Below, one piece after another: positions 1 through 10,224 of a DNA stretch of 64,000 bases. Where the stretch lies: positions 2,976,001 to 3,040,000 of the forward strand of contig NZ_RAPS01000001.1 of assembly GCF_003610255.1 (NCBI RefSeq), in the 5' to 3' direction. This DNA is from Streptomyces sp. TLI_171 (GTDB lineage Bacteria; Actinomycetota; Actinomycetes; Streptomycetales; Streptomycetaceae). Below the pieces are notes generated by a model. That model was not told where the DNA came from. It made no database searches and worked only from the letters and a program-made list of their open reading frames with translations. Position numbers and translations under genes: made by a program. The stretch's first letter is position 1. Each line of letters starts with the position of its first letter.

Positions 1-688
1 CATGCGGACCCCGGGACACGACTTCGACCTGGTGGCGGGGTTCCTGGTCGGCGAGGGCCTGATCGGGGACACCGGGGAACTCGCCGCGCTGCGCTACTGC
101 GCGGGCACCGACGAGGACGGCGCCAACACCTACAACGTCGTCGACGCCACCGTCCGCGGCGCCCGCCCGGCCCTCTCCGCGCACCGCAACCTGCTCACCA
201 CCAGCGCCTGCGGACTGTGCGGCCGGGACACCGTCGACGCCGTCCGCACCCACTCCCGGTGGGAGGTCGCCGCCGACCCGCTGACCGTCGCCGCCGAGAC
301 GCTGTACGCCCTCCCCGAGCGGCTGCGCGCCGCCCAGCGCACCTTCGACACCACCGGCGGGCTGCACGCCGCCGCGCTGTTCACCGCCGACGGCACGCTG
401 CGCTGCGCCCGCGAGGACGTCGGCCGCCACAACGCCGTCGACAAGGTCGTCGGCTGGGCCCTGCGCGAGAACCTGCTCCCGCTCCGCGGCCACCTGCTGC
501 TGGTCTCCGGGCGGGCCTCCTTCGAGCTCACCCAGAAGGCCGCGCTGGCGGGTCTCCCGCTGCTCGCCGCCGTCTCCGCCCCGTCCTCGCTGGCCGTCGA
601 CCTCGCCGAGGAACTCGGCCTGACCCTGGTCGGCTTCCTCCGCGAGCGCACCGCGAACGTCTACACCCGCCCGGACCGGATCGGCTAG
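1..688 (+). CDS. fdhD: Formate dehydrogenase accessory sulfurtransferase FdhD, 5'-truncated by window edge
   Basis: FdhD passes sulfur from a cysteine desulfurase to the molybdenum cofactor of formate dehydrogenase in the cytoplasm. The visible protein opens at MRTPGHDFDLVAGF, which is an internal FdhD motif rather than a natural start, so the N-terminal part lies outside the window. The CGLCG cysteine motif that carries the persulfide is present at about residues 70-74 of the visible part. The C-terminal block with GRHNAVDK and SGRASFELTQK is typical of the family. The stop codon shares bases with the stop of the convergent GGDEF gene, leaving no room for a separate terminator. Confidence 0.93.
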   Translation, partial: MRTPGHDFDLVAGFLVGEGLIGDTGELAALRYCAGTDEDGANTYNVVDATVRGARPALSAHRNLLTTSACGLCGRDTVDAVRTHSRWEVAADPLTVAAETLYALPERLRAAQRTFDTTGGLHAAALFTADGTLRCAREDVGRHNAVDKVVGWALRENLLPLRGHLLLVSGRASFELTQKAALAGLPLLAAVSAPSSLAVDLAEELGLTLVGFLRERTANVYTRPDRIG

Positions 689-2499
689 GACGGCGGCGGG
701 GAGCACGGGCCGGAGAGGGCCACGGCGACCAGGGTGCGCAGGGCCGGGGCGATCTGACCGAGCGGCAGGGTGGACTCGTCGGCGAACAGCTCCAGCAGCC
801 AGCCGCCCGCCGCGTTGGCGCCGCCGGCGGCGACCATGGCGCGGTAGCCGGAGACCACCATGACGGCCTCCTCGGCGGCGTCGTTGCCGGGCGCGCCGGC
901 CCGCAGGGCGAACGAGCCGCCGGCCACGGCCCGGCTGGTGAGGGGGTAGTGGCGGAGGTCGAAGACGGCGTCCGGGGCCTCGATCTGGGCCCGCTGGGTC
1001 TGCGCCCGGGCCGAGGCGGGACCGCCGGTCATCCGGTAGACGGCGTGCCGGGCGGTGCGCATCAGCAGCGAGCCGGGCGGGACGTACGACACCCACCAGC
1101 CGACGGCGTTCAGCAGCCGGGACGCGGTCTCGGCGACCACCGCGACCCGCCCGAGGGTGTCCGCGGGGTGGGTCACCACGCCCTGCATCCCGCCCTGGTC
1201 GAGCGCGGCGAGGACGGCGGCCAGCAGCTGCCCGGGGTCGGCGCTGTGCGCGGCGCCGCGGAACCGCCGCCGGTCGCCGTTCGGCCGCCCGCCGCCGCCC
1301 TTGCGGGCGTCGGGCCGGTGGTGCGGGTCGGCCGCGTCGGCGAGCTGCACGGTGGGGTCGGGGGCGAAGCCGGGGCCCTGGCTTCGGCCGGCCACCACCG
1401 GGTGGGCGGCGCGGGCGGCCTTGGCGCGGTACTGGGCCGCGTCGGCGAGCCGGAACAGGCGGTCGGGCGTGGTGACCGGGCCGATCGAGTCGCCGGTGGA
1501 CGCGACTCCGCAGGCCACGCCATCACCGTCGGTCAGTTCCAGGGCGCGGGCGCAGAGTTCCTCCGCGACGGCGACCACCTCGTCCGCGGACTGGCCCTCG
1601 GCGAGCAGGCAGAACTCGTCGCCGCCGAGCCGCGCCGCGAGGCTGCCGGGGAGCCTGGCGGCGGACAGCGACAGCTGGTGGGCGAAGCGCTCCAGCAGCC
1701 GGTCGCCCATCTCGTGGCCGAGCTGGTCGTTGACCCGCTTCAGGCCGTTGACGTCGCACACCACCAGGGAGACCACCGCGCCCTCCCTGGTGTGCGCCTT
1801 CAGCGCCTCCTCCAGGCGGGCGTCCACCGCGCGGCGGTTGGCGAGGCCGGTGAGCGCGTCGGTGAAGGCCAGGCGGCGCAGGTCGGCGACCCGTTCGGTC
1901 TGCGCGAGGCCCGCCGAGATCTGCGCGGCGAGCAGGGTGGCGTAGTCGGCGTCGGCGTCGCTGAACACCGGCATGCCGATGCCGCGGGCCAGGTACAGCT
2001 CGCCCCAGGCCTGGCCGTGCAGCACGATCGGGGCGACCAGGCAGCAGCCCCGGCCGCGCCGGCGCAGGCCCGCGGCGCGCTGGCGGCAGAACGCCCCGGA
2101 GTCGGGGTGGTGGTGGCCGGTGTGCGGGCCGAGGTCCTCGGCGGTCTGGATCCACGCCCGGGGCAGCCGGCCGGTGGTCCAGTGCTCCTCCAGGTAGGTG
2201 ACGATCTCCGGGAAGTCAGCGACCGGGTAGGACTCGTCCTCGGGCAGCTCCTCCTCGCCGGGCGAGAGCTCGCCGTGGTTGACCAGCACGCGCAGCCGGC
2301 CCGATTCGCGGTCCCACACCGAGACCGCGGCCATGGTCGCCCCCAGCGCGGAGGTGGCCCGGACCGCCGCAGCCCGCACCGCCTCCAGCGGCGTCAACGC
2401 CCCGGCCATGTCCTGCGCGAGCTCCACCACGGCCTGCAACCGCAAGTCGGGCGCCGCCGCCTCGAACGAGGCCTGCTCGTCCATGGTCGCCTCACTCAC
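685..2499 (-). CDS. GAF-GGDEF diguanylate cyclase-like protein
   Basis: This 604-residue protein has a GAF-like sensory region (about residues 20-190), a GGDEF domain (about 200-360) and a second, poorly recognised C-terminal domain of about 200 residues. The active-site motif GGDEF is intact, so c-di-GMP synthesis from two GTP is plausible. The RxxD inhibitory site normally just before it is not present: the aspartate position reads Ser in RLPGSLAAR. Product inhibition through that site is therefore unlikely. There are no membrane segments, so it is predicted to be cytosolic. The GTG start is preceded by a GGGAGGGAGAG ribosome site. In Streptomyces c-di-GMP acts through BldD on development, but a link here is inference. 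Confidence 0.85.
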   Translation of the reverse strand: MSEATMDEQASFEAAAPDLRLQAVVELAQDMAGALTPLEAVRAAAVRATSALGATMAAVSVWDRESGRLRVLVNHGELSPGEEELPEDESYPVADFPEIVTYLEEHWTTGRLPRAWIQTAEDLGPHTGHHHPDSGAFCRQRAAGLRRRGRGCCLVAPIVLHGQAWGELYLARGIGMPVFSDADADYATLLAAQISAGLAQTERVADLRRLAFTDALTGLANRRAVDARLEEALKAHTREGAVVSLVVCDVNGLKRVNDQLGHEMGDRLLERFAHQLSLSAARLPGSLAARLGGDEFCLLAEGQSADEVVAVAEELCARALELTDGDGVACGVASTGDSIGPVTTPDRLFRLADAAQYRAKAARAAHPVVAGRSQGPGFAPDPTVQLADAADPHHRPDARKGGGGRPNGDRRRFRGAAHSADPGQLLAAVLAALDQGGMQGVVTHPADTLGRVAVVAETASRLLNAVGWWVSYVPPGSLLMRTARHAVYRMTGGPASARAQTQRAQIEAPDAVFDLRHYPLTSRAVAGGSFALRAGAPGNDAAEEAVMVVSGYRAMVAAGGANAAGGWLLELFADESTLPLGQIAPALRTLVAVALSGPCSPPPS

Positions 2500-2580
2500 C
2501 GTCGCTCTCCCTCCCCGCGGGGCCTTTCACCCAGACTAGGGGGGTATGCGCGGTTTTCCGCTGAAGAGCACCGCCGGGAC

Positions 2581-3645
2581 TCAGCCGGCCGCGGGCACCC
2601 GGGTGAGCAGCCAGGGTTCGACCAGGCCGAGGCCGCGCACGGGGCGTCGCCACATCGGCTGGAGGCTGAACCGGTGGGCGGCGTCGGGGGGCGTCTCGGG
2701 GAGGCCCGCGGTGCCGTTCTGTTCGAGCGCGGTCGCGAGTTCGCCGTCGACCAGGACGGCGTCCTTGGGGGCGATCGAGGTGAGCCGGGAGGCCAGGTTG
2801 ACGGTGGTGCCGAAGACGTCGCCCATCCGGGAGGTGACGGTGCCGAAGGCCATGCCGACCCGGAGGGCGGGCATGTTGTCCTCCTTGGCGAGGGTCTCGA
2901 CCAGCGAGAGGGCGATCTCGGCGACGGTGGCCGGGTCCTCGGAGACGAACAGGATCTCGTCGCCGAGGGTCTTGACGACCCGTCCGCCCTGACCGGCGAT
3001 CAGGTCGGAGCAGGTGTTCTCGAAGCCCTCGACCAGCTCGCCGAGTTCCTCCTCCTCCAGCCGGCGGGAGAGCCGGGTGAAGCCGACCAGGTCGGCGAAG
3101 GCGACGGCCAGCCGGCCCGAGGTGACCTCGTGGTCCTCGGCGGCGGCGACCACTCGGCCGGTGACGGCGGCGAGCTGACGGCGCCACACGTAGACCAGGA
3201 ACTGCTCCAGTTCGGGGAGCAGCAGTTCGACCAGCGGGTAGGCGACGTCGGACCGGGTCATGCCGGGTTCGACGGGCTGGGTCAGGTTGTCCAGGAAGGT
3301 GTCCATCTGCCAGCCGGCCAGCCGCGCGGTGGTCTGGCCGGTGGAGCGGGCGACCTGGATCGCCATCGGTTCGCTGAGCAGACCGGACTCGATGAGTCCG
3401 GCGAGGCGGCGCAGCGCGATCACGTCGTTGTCGGTGAGGGCGCGGGACTGGCCGATGTCGGGGAAGCCCATGGCGCGCCAGAAGCGGGTGGCGAGGTCCA
3501 TCGGGACCTCCGCGGCGCGCGCGGCCTGGTAGGGGGTGTACTTCCGCGGTGCGTCGAGGATCAGCCGCTCCAGGTCGGCCGCGACGGTGTTCTCGTCCGT
3601 CGCGCCGCTGCCGGAGCCCGTCGTGGCGCCGCCGTTGTCTGTCAC
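2581..3645 (-). CDS. cya: Class III adenylate cyclase
   Basis: This predicted cytosolic enzyme converts ATP to cAMP. The N-terminal 150 residues resemble the helical regulatory region of streptomycete Cya. The catalytic domain covers about residues 175-330. Metal-binding aspartates lie in FADLVGFT and LGDEILF, the purine-specifying lysine is in VVKTLGDE, and the transition-state Asn/Arg pair is in NLASRL. The gene lies directly beside birA and pccB, the same order I recall for S. coelicolor cya (SCO4928). I chose the GTG at 3645 because the nine residues upstream look non-conserved; 3672 is the alternative start. The cAMP made could feed the Crp regulator that controls germination and antibiotic production in Streptomyces. 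Confidence 0.9.
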   Translation of the reverse strand: MTDNGGATTGSGSGATDENTVAADLERLILDAPRKYTPYQAARAAEVPMDLATRFWRAMGFPDIGQSRALTDNDVIALRRLAGLIESGLLSEPMAIQVARSTGQTTARLAGWQMDTFLDNLTQPVEPGMTRSDVAYPLVELLLPELEQFLVYVWRRQLAAVTGRVVAAAEDHEVTSGRLAVAFADLVGFTRLSRRLEEEELGELVEGFENTCSDLIAGQGGRVVKTLGDEILFVSEDPATVAEIALSLVETLAKEDNMPALRVGMAFGTVTSRMGDVFGTTVNLASRLTSIAPKDAVLVDGELATALEQNGTAGLPETPPDAAHRFSLQPMWRRPVRGLGLVEPWLLTRVPAAG

Positions 3646-3831
3646 CGGTCCGTCCCCGTGCGGTTGCCGCACTTGTGTGTTGCCGTCGTCGAGTGTCTGG
3701 GCGCGCGACCACCGCGGGGGTAGTGGCGAGCCTCACACCGCTGCCAGGTGGAATGTTCGCACGGAATCGCGTAATCCGGGGCATCCGCCCGGCAGCAGGT
3801 CGGAAGGTCCCGCAGGGTGAGACCGGTCGGG

Positions 3832-4728
3832 TCAGTCCTGCGGGCGGACGTGCACCACGTCGCCGGCCGCGACCGGGTGACGGGTTCCGTCGGGGGTGCG
3901 GACGACCAGCCGGCCGTCGCCGTCCACGGCCACCGCCTCGCCCACCAGCTCGCGGTCGCCGGGGAGTTGGACCTTCACCGGCCGGTTCAGGGTGGTGCAG
4001 CGGGCGGTGTACGCGGGCAGCAGTCCGCTGGCGTGCGGGTCGCCCGCGGCGGCGGTCCACTCGCCGTACAGTTCGGCGAACTCGCGCAGCAGGCCGCGCA
4101 GCAAGGTGGGCCGGTCGGTGACCTCGGCGCCGGCCAGGGCCAGCGAGGTGGCCGTGGGGACGGGCAGTTCGGCCTGCCGCAGCGACACGTTCAGGCCGAG
4201 GCCGGCGATCACCGCGCCGCCGGAGAGTTCGGTGAGGATGCCGCCGAGCTTGCGCTCCTGCCCGTCGACCTCGGTCTGCACGTCGTTGGGCCACTTCAGC
4301 CCGGTGGGCAGGCCGGCGACCCGGTCGAGGGTCGCGGAGACGGCGGTGCCGATCAGGATCGGCAGCCAGCCGTAGCGTTCAATCGGCACGCCCTGCGGGC
4401 GCAGCAGCAGCGAGAGGAACAGGCCGCTGCGCGGCGGCGCGGACCAGCGGCGGTCGAGCCGGCCCCGTCCGCCGCTCTGCGACTCGGCGATCAGGATCGC
4501 GCCCTCGGGCGCGCCGTCCTTGGCGCGGGCGGCGAGGTCGCTGTTGGTGGAGCCGGTCTCGCTCACCACATCGAGTGAGGTCCACAGCGCGCCGGGGCGC
4601 AACAGGTCGAGCCGCAGCGCCCGTTCGTCCAGCGGCGGGCGGTCCAGGTCGGTCCACGGGGAGGGGCCGTCGTGGCCGAAGCCGCGCAGGCCGGAGCGGC
4701 GGGGGCGGGGGCTGTCGGGTGTGGTCAC
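3832..4728 (-). CDS. birA: Biotin--[acetyl-CoA-carboxylase] ligase
   Basis: This enzyme activates biotin to biotinyl-AMP and transfers it to the carrier lysine of biotin carboxylases, here presumably AccA2 (K555) encoded at 10225-12000. The family motifs ETGSTNSD and GRGRLDRRW (biotin and ATP loop) are present, as is the KWPNDV block. The C-terminal small domain ends with VVHVRPQD. There is no N-terminal helix-turn-helix, so it is a monofunctional ligase and not a bio-operon repressor. The start is GTG. A TAGGCT element lies 6 nt upstream of it with no Shine-Dalgarno sequence, so the message is probably leaderless. It is divergent from pccB. Confidence 0.94.
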   Translation of the reverse strand: MTTPDSPRPRRSGLRGFGHDGPSPWTDLDRPPLDERALRLDLLRPGALWTSLDVVSETGSTNSDLAARAKDGAPEGAILIAESQSGGRGRLDRRWSAPPRSGLFLSLLLRPQGVPIERYGWLPILIGTAVSATLDRVAGLPTGLKWPNDVQTEVDGQERKLGGILTELSGGAVIAGLGLNVSLRQAELPVPTATSLALAGAEVTDRPTLLRGLLREFAELYGEWTAAAGDPHASGLLPAYTARCTTLNRPVKVQLPGDRELVGEAVAVDGDGRLVVRTPDGTRHPVAAGDVVHVRPQD

Positions 4729-4929
4729 CGGGCCAGCCTAGGCGGCTGCGGGGTCGGCGTAGTCCGCATCATCGTCCCGCAGAACGGGCAGTGGCACGAT
4801 GTGTCGATGGCCATAACCGCGGACGCCGCCGGGCTGGCTACGCTACTCAACGGTAGACCGCAGCGCCGCCCTGCCCAGCAACCCTCACGCCCCGGGCCGG
4901 CGGCCGAGGACGCAGGGAGAGCCACCGGA

Positions 4930-6519
<1,590 letters not shown>

Positions 6520-6540
6520 CCCCGAAGGGAGCTCCGCGAG

Positions 6541-6744
6541 ATGACCCCCATTCAGGTGCTGCACGGACAGCCGACCCCTGAGGAGCTGGCCACCGTCCTG
6601 GCGGTGGTCCAATCCCGGGCCGCGACGCGGGCCGCCGCGGCGGCCGAGGCGTCCGGCCCGGCCTCCGCGTGGACCGCGCGCAGCCTGCGCCGGCTGCCGG
6701 CGCCGGGGCCGCACGCCTGGCGCACGAGCCTCTGGCCGAGGTAG
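6541..6744 (+). CDS. pccE: Acyl-CoA carboxylase epsilon subunit
   Basis: This 67-residue protein is the small epsilon subunit that stabilises and activates actinobacterial acyl-CoA carboxylase alpha-beta complexes. It shows the family N-terminus IQVLHGQPTPEELATVLAVV, an alanine/arginine-rich middle, and a C-terminal WTARSLRR...WRTSLWPR block. It lies 21 nt after pccB with a GAAGGGAG ribosome site, so the two are co-translated. A strong hairpin (6756-6801) ends the operon. Confidence 0.92.
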   Translation: MTPIQVLHGQPTPEELATVLAVVQSRAATRAAAAAEASGPASAWTARSLRRLPAPGPHAWRTSLWPR

Positions 6745-6755
6745 CGCAGGGCTCC

Positions 6756-6801
6756 GGGGCGCGGTGGCGGCAGGGCGCTCGCCCTCCCGCCACCGCGCCC
6801 C
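6756..6801. terminator. Bidirectional terminator between pccE and the DoxX gene
   Basis: A 15-bp perfect inverted repeat (6756-6770 with 6787-6801) encloses a further AGGGC/GCCCT stem. It lies between two convergent genes and can serve both. Confidence 0.8.
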
Positions 6802-6808
6802 GCGTCGT

Positions 6809-7234
6809 TCACCGCCGGCCGAAGAGCTTTCCGTCGAGGGCGTAGCTGCCCGGGCCGAGCGCCGCGATGAGCAGGAAGGCCCAGCAGAACAGGACGGCGG
6901 GCTCGCCGCCGTTCTGGAGCGGGAAGAGGGCGTTCTCCTGGTGCACGCTGAAGTACGCGTAGGCCATCGAGCCCGAGGCGAGCAGGGCGGCGATGCGGGT
7001 GCCGAGGCCGAGCAGGACCAGGATGCCGCAGACGAGCTGGATGACGGCGGCGTACCAGCCGGGCCAGGTGCCGGCCTTGATGGAGCCGCCGCCGTGGGCG
7101 CCGCCGAGGACGCCGAACAGCGAGGCCGCGCCGTGGCAGGCGAACAGCAGGCCGACGACGACGCGGTGCAGGGCGACCAGGTGGGGGCGGACCGCGTCGG
7201 TGGTGGTGCGCGCGGTGGTGACCAGTTGGGACAT
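6809..7234 (-). CDS. DoxX family integral membrane protein
   Basis: This 141-residue protein has four predicted membrane helices, beginning VALHRVVVGLLFACHGAASLFG, with the DoxX-family glycine/arginine pattern. It is located in the cytoplasmic membrane. Family members are tied to thiosulfate/quinone chemistry or redox stress, but the function here is unknown. ATG 7234 is chosen over the upstream start at 7318 because a GAGGAG ribosome site sits just before it. Confidence 0.85.
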   Translation of the reverse strand: MSQLVTTARTTTDAVRPHLVALHRVVVGLLFACHGAASLFGVLGGAHGGGSIKAGTWPGWYAAVIQLVCGILVLLGLGTRIAALLASGSMAYAYFSVHQENALFPLQNGGEPAVLFCWAFLLIAALGPGSYALDGKLFGRR

Positions 7235-7490
7235 CCGGGACTTCTCCTCAGCCGAAAACCAGTGGGGTGGTTCTGTGCTGTGCGTGCCCTGACAGTGGAG
7301 CGACGTGTCGTCGGGCACGAGGGGGCATCTCGGCGGACCGCACGTCGCCGATCATGAACCCGACAAGTCAGTTGCTCTATTGCAGGGAAACCGGGGCCCG
7401 ACGTCAAGACGGCACCCGAACCGTCTCCCCGACGCGGACTGAGTACGGATACTCAGGCGCCGCGCCGAAGTGTCGTTGCAGGCTGGTCCG

Positions 7491-7616
7491 GTGCTCTGGT
7501 CAGACCCCCGCGACGAACCGTCCCACGAGGCCCTAGAGGTGCAGCGGAGGCTGCGCCGGACGGCGTTGGTGATCGCGCTGCTGGCGCTCGCGGGGGCGGC
7601 CCTGGTGCTGCTCTAG
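7491..7616 (+). CDS. mmpB: 41-residue single-pass membrane protein, MmpB-like
   Basis: This short gene opens with GTG and encodes VLWSDPRDEPSHEALEVQ, a basic linker RRLRRT, and one hydrophobic helix (about residues 25-41) that runs to the stop. The WSDP...EP opening and the position just upstream of maf match, from memory, the small 'morphogenic membrane protein MmpB' conserved in Streptomyces. No Shine-Dalgarno sequence is seen. A CAGGCT element ends 7 nt before the start, as for the leaderless maf gene next door. The stop lies 19 nt before maf. The protein is likely inner-membrane with its N-terminus in the cytoplasm. The family assignment is from recall and the symbol is tentative. Confidence 0.62.
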   Translation: MLWSDPRDEPSHEALEVQRRLRRTALVIALLALAGAALVLL

Positions 7617-7635
7617 CGGCGGCTAGGCTTGGGCC

Positions 7636-8247
7636 ATGACCGCTCGCCGCCCGCTGGTTCTCGCGTCCGCCTCCCCCGCCCGGCTGGGCCTGCTGCGGCA
7701 GGCGGGCCTGGACCCGCAGGTGCGGGTGAGCGGGGTGGACGAGGACGCGCTGTCCGCGCCGACGCCGGGCGAGTTGGCGCTGGTGCTGGCCGTCGCGAAG
7801 GCCGTGAAGGTGGCCGGCGAGCTGGCCGCGGAGCCGGGCGAGCCGCCGCTGGTGATCGGCTGCGACTCGGTGCTGGAGCTGGACGGCCTGGCACTGGGCA
7901 AGCCCGCCGACGAGGCGGAGGCGCTGGAGCGCTGGCGCTCGATGCGCGGCCGCTCGGGCGTGCTGCGGACCGGGCACTGCGTGATCGACACCGCGACCGG
8001 ACGGCGGGCGAGCGCCACCGCGTCCACCACCGTCCGGTTCGGCACTCCCGACGACGCCGAGGTCGCCGCGTACATCGCCTCCGGCGAACCGCTGCACGTG
8101 GCCGGGGCGTTCACCCTGGACGGCCGTTCGGCGCCGTTCGTGGAGGGGATCGACGGCGACCCCGGCAATGTGATCGGACTGTCGCTGCCGCTGCTGCGCC
8201 GCCTGCTCGCCGAGCTGGACGTGCGCATCACCGACCTGTGGGCCTGA
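7636..8247 (+). CDS. maf: Maf family nucleotide pyrophosphatase
   Basis: This enzyme hydrolyses non-canonical or excess nucleoside triphosphates (dTTP/UTP-type substrates in the family) to monophosphates. The start motif [18 protein letters not shown] is diagnostic, and the catalytic aspartate block [10 protein letters not shown] and the C-terminal [12 protein letters not shown] follow. At 203 residues it is the normal length. A TAGGCT -10 element ends 6 nt before the ATG and there is no ribosome site, so the transcript is probably leaderless. In streptomycetes maf sits in the accA2-pccB neighbourhood, as here. Confidence 0.93.
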   Translation: MTARRPLVLASASPARLGLLRQAGLDPQVRVSGVDEDALSAPTPGELALVLAVAKAVKVAGELAAEPGEPPLVIGCDSVLELDGLALGKPADEAEALERWRSMRGRSGVLRTGHCVIDTATGRRASATASTTVRFGTPDDAEVAAYIASGEPLHVAGAFTLDGRSAPFVEGIDGDPGNVIGLSLPLLRRLLAELDVRITDLWA

Positions 8248-8254
8248 CGGCCCG

Positions 8255-9004
8255 TCAGCCCGCCGCGGGGGCGTGCTTGGCCAGGTAGGCCAGCACGTCC
8301 GGCAGTGCGCCGTCGGCGAGCAGCAGGGCGCCGTGGTGGCCGCCCGGGTAGATCTTGAGCTGCTTGTCCTCGCCGACCGAGGCCTCGTACAGGGTCTTCG
8401 CGTTGGTGTTGAACGGGACGTCGGACTCCTCCGCGGCGAAGAAGGTGGGGGCCTTCACCGCCTTGACCGAGACCGCCGGGTTGTACTGGCTGTAGGCCTC
8501 CGGCGAGGAGAGCGAGACCACCGCCTCGACCGGCAGCGGGTTGTCCAGCTTGGCGGCGACGATCGAGGCGGCGGCGCCCTTGGACGCGCCGACCAGCGCC
8601 ATCCGGGTGACGCCCTTGGCCCGGTAGTAGGCGCCGGCGGCCTTGATGCCCTCGGTGACGTCACCCTCCGAGGTGAAGGCGAGCACCGCGTAGCCGGCCC
8701 TGGTGAACGCGTCGAAGTTCGTCGCCCATTCGCAGAGCGAGCCGCCGAGCTGGTGCGAGAAGACCAGGCCGACCTTGGCGTGGCCGGCGTCGGAGTCCCG
8801 GTAGTAGGCGTCGAGGTCGGTGCCGCCGGTGGTGCCGGCGTCGAGGCTGAAGGAGCCCTTCGCGGCCTGCTCCTGGGTGAGGCAGCCGTAGGTGTCGGCG
8901 CTCGCACTGGGCGCGGCGTCGGCCTTCCGGTCACCGCCGGAGGAGCAGGCGGCGAGCAGCAGTGCGGTCGCGGCCAGCGCGACGGCCGGCGTTGAACGTT
9001 TCAC
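8255..9004 (-). CDS. Lipoprotein with alpha/beta-hydrolase (dienelactone-hydrolase-like) domain
   Basis: GTG 9004 gives a lipoprotein signal peptide (VKRSTPAVALAATALLLAAC, lipobox LAAC) and is preceded by a CACGGGGGAAAC ribosome site. The mature part has an alpha/beta-hydrolase pattern: the nucleophile elbow GASKGAA, the acid in the AEESDVPF region, and the histidine in PGGHHGALLL near the C-terminus. The first hydrophobic strand VGLVFSHQLGGSLCEW resembles bacterial dienelactone hydrolase-like proteins. It is predicted to be anchored outside the membrane. The substrate is unknown. It converges with maf, with only 7 bases between them. Confidence 0.78.
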   Translation of the reverse strand: MKRSTPAVALAATALLLAACSSGGDRKADAAPSASADTYGCLTQEQAAKGSFSLDAGTTGGTDLDAYYRDSDAGHAKVGLVFSHQLGGSLCEWATNFDAFTRAGYAVLAFTSEGDVTEGIKAAGAYYRAKGVTRMALVGASKGAAASIVAAKLDNPLPVEAVVSLSSPEAYSQYNPAVSVKAVKAPTFFAAEESDVPFNTNAKTLYEASVGEDKQLKIYPGGHHGALLLADGALPDVLAYLAKHAPAAG

Positions 9005-9253
9005 GTTTCCCCCGTGAATCGTGCGGATGGTGCCGATGGTGGCTGTGACGCTAGGGACCGCCCCCGGCACGGTCAATGGTCTGAACCATTCCGTTATGGC
9101 GGCCCGGGAAGCGGCAGGATCGGTTCCGTTTCACCGGTGCGGAATCGGACAGAACCGGACCCGCACATCTGTTGCACTGTTCCACCCTCCTGTCCGCCGG
9201 GCCGCCGATAGGCTGGCGCAGCCGGACCGGAAGGGAGCGACGGGGAGCAGAAG

Positions 9254-10006
9254 ATGACCGATGGTGTGCTCAACGTCGTACTGGGGCTGATCGCCTCGGC
9301 GATCAGTGCCGGGCTGGGCTGGCTGGCGCAGTCGGTGCGCCGGCGGCGCCGGCTGGAGCGCGAGCGCGCGTTCTTCGGCCTGCCCGCCGACGGCGAGGCG
9401 CTGCTGGTGGTCAACCACCATCCGGCGTCGCCGAGTTCGAAGAGCGTGTCGCGCAGCGACGTGTACGCCCTGATGGAGCTCGCCGCGCTGGTCCGCGAGT
9501 GCGGGGCGCAGGCGACCCTGACCGGGCACGACGAGGTGCGCCAGGGGCTCGGCGACAAGACCGAGTTCTGCGTGGGCGGTCCGAGCAGCAACGTCCGCAC
9601 GGCGGCCCACCTGGCCTCCTGGCTGCCCGGGGTGGCCTTCGGCTCCCCCGCCGAGGACAGCGGGCACCCGGTGCCGACCCTGCTGATCGGGTCGCGGGAG
9701 TTCGCCTTCGAGACCTCCGGCGAGCAGCCCGGCGGGCGTGCGTACGTGCTGCTGGCGCGGGTGCACCTGCGCGCGGGCAGCCGGCCGGTGTTCCTGATAT
9801 CCGGTCAGACCGCGGTCTCCAACCACGCCGCGGTGCGCTACCTGGCCGCCAACCACCGGAAGCTGGCCCGGCGACACGGCCGGGACGGCGCGTTCGCCGT
9901 GGTGCTGCGGGTGGTGAACGCCCGCGCGTACGGTCCGGACGTGGTCGAGTTCGAGGCCGACGTGACGGCGGCCGCGACCGCCCGGCCGAGCCCGGCGGCC
10001 GTCTGA
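9254..10006 (+). CDS. Conserved membrane-anchored protein of unknown function
   Basis: This 250-residue protein has one N-terminal hydrophobic helix ([20 protein letters not shown]) followed by a basic stretch [10 protein letters not shown], so it is anchored with its C-terminal bulk in the cytoplasm. The soluble part has an alpha/beta pattern with [24 protein letters not shown] and [15 protein letters not shown]. The last resembles a nucleotide-sugar or SLOG-like fold, but no family can be assigned with confidence. A GGGGAGCAGAAG ribosome site precedes the ATG. Its place before accA2 recalls a conserved hypothetical gene at that position in other streptomycetes. Confidence 0.7.
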   Translation: MTDGVLNVVLGLIASAISAGLGWLAQSVRRRRRLERERAFFGLPADGEALLVVNHHPASPSSKSVSRSDVYALMELAALVRECGAQATLTGHDEVRQGLGDKTEFCVGGPSSNVRTAAHLASWLPGVAFGSPAEDSGHPVPTLLIGSREFAFETSGEQPGGRAYVLLARVHLRAGSRPVFLISGQTAVSNHAAVRYLAANHRKLARRHGRDGAFAVVLRVVNARAYGPDVVEFEADVTAAATARPSPAAV

Positions 10007-10224
10007 GCCGAACCCGGTGTGGCGAAGGCCACCCTTTCTCGACGGCCGCCCCAGCGGCCCGGTGGAAGATCGCCCCGTGCCCCCGGCCTGCGGCGCGCCG
10101 TCAACGGCCGCCATCCGTACGGGAATCCGGCCACCGAGCGTGTGAGAACGCTCACCACCAGGGACTACTCGCCGGTAGCGCCCTCCAATCCATAGACTCG
10201 ACGAGGTTCGAGAAGGGAGCCACA

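Noticed and set aside
217..3723. Very long forward open frame (1168 codons) across the GGDEF and cyclase genes
   Set aside because: It is antisense to two genes with clear domains, and its translation is Arg/Gly/Pro-rich without motifs, a GC-bias shadow.
3832..4728. BirA as a biotin operon repressor
   Set aside because: The N-terminal helix-turn-helix of bifunctional BirA is missing.
9916..9934. GCGCGTACGG inside the 9254-10006 gene as a further nucleoside operator
   Set aside because: It is in coding sequence, is not palindromic and matches only the right half of the motif.
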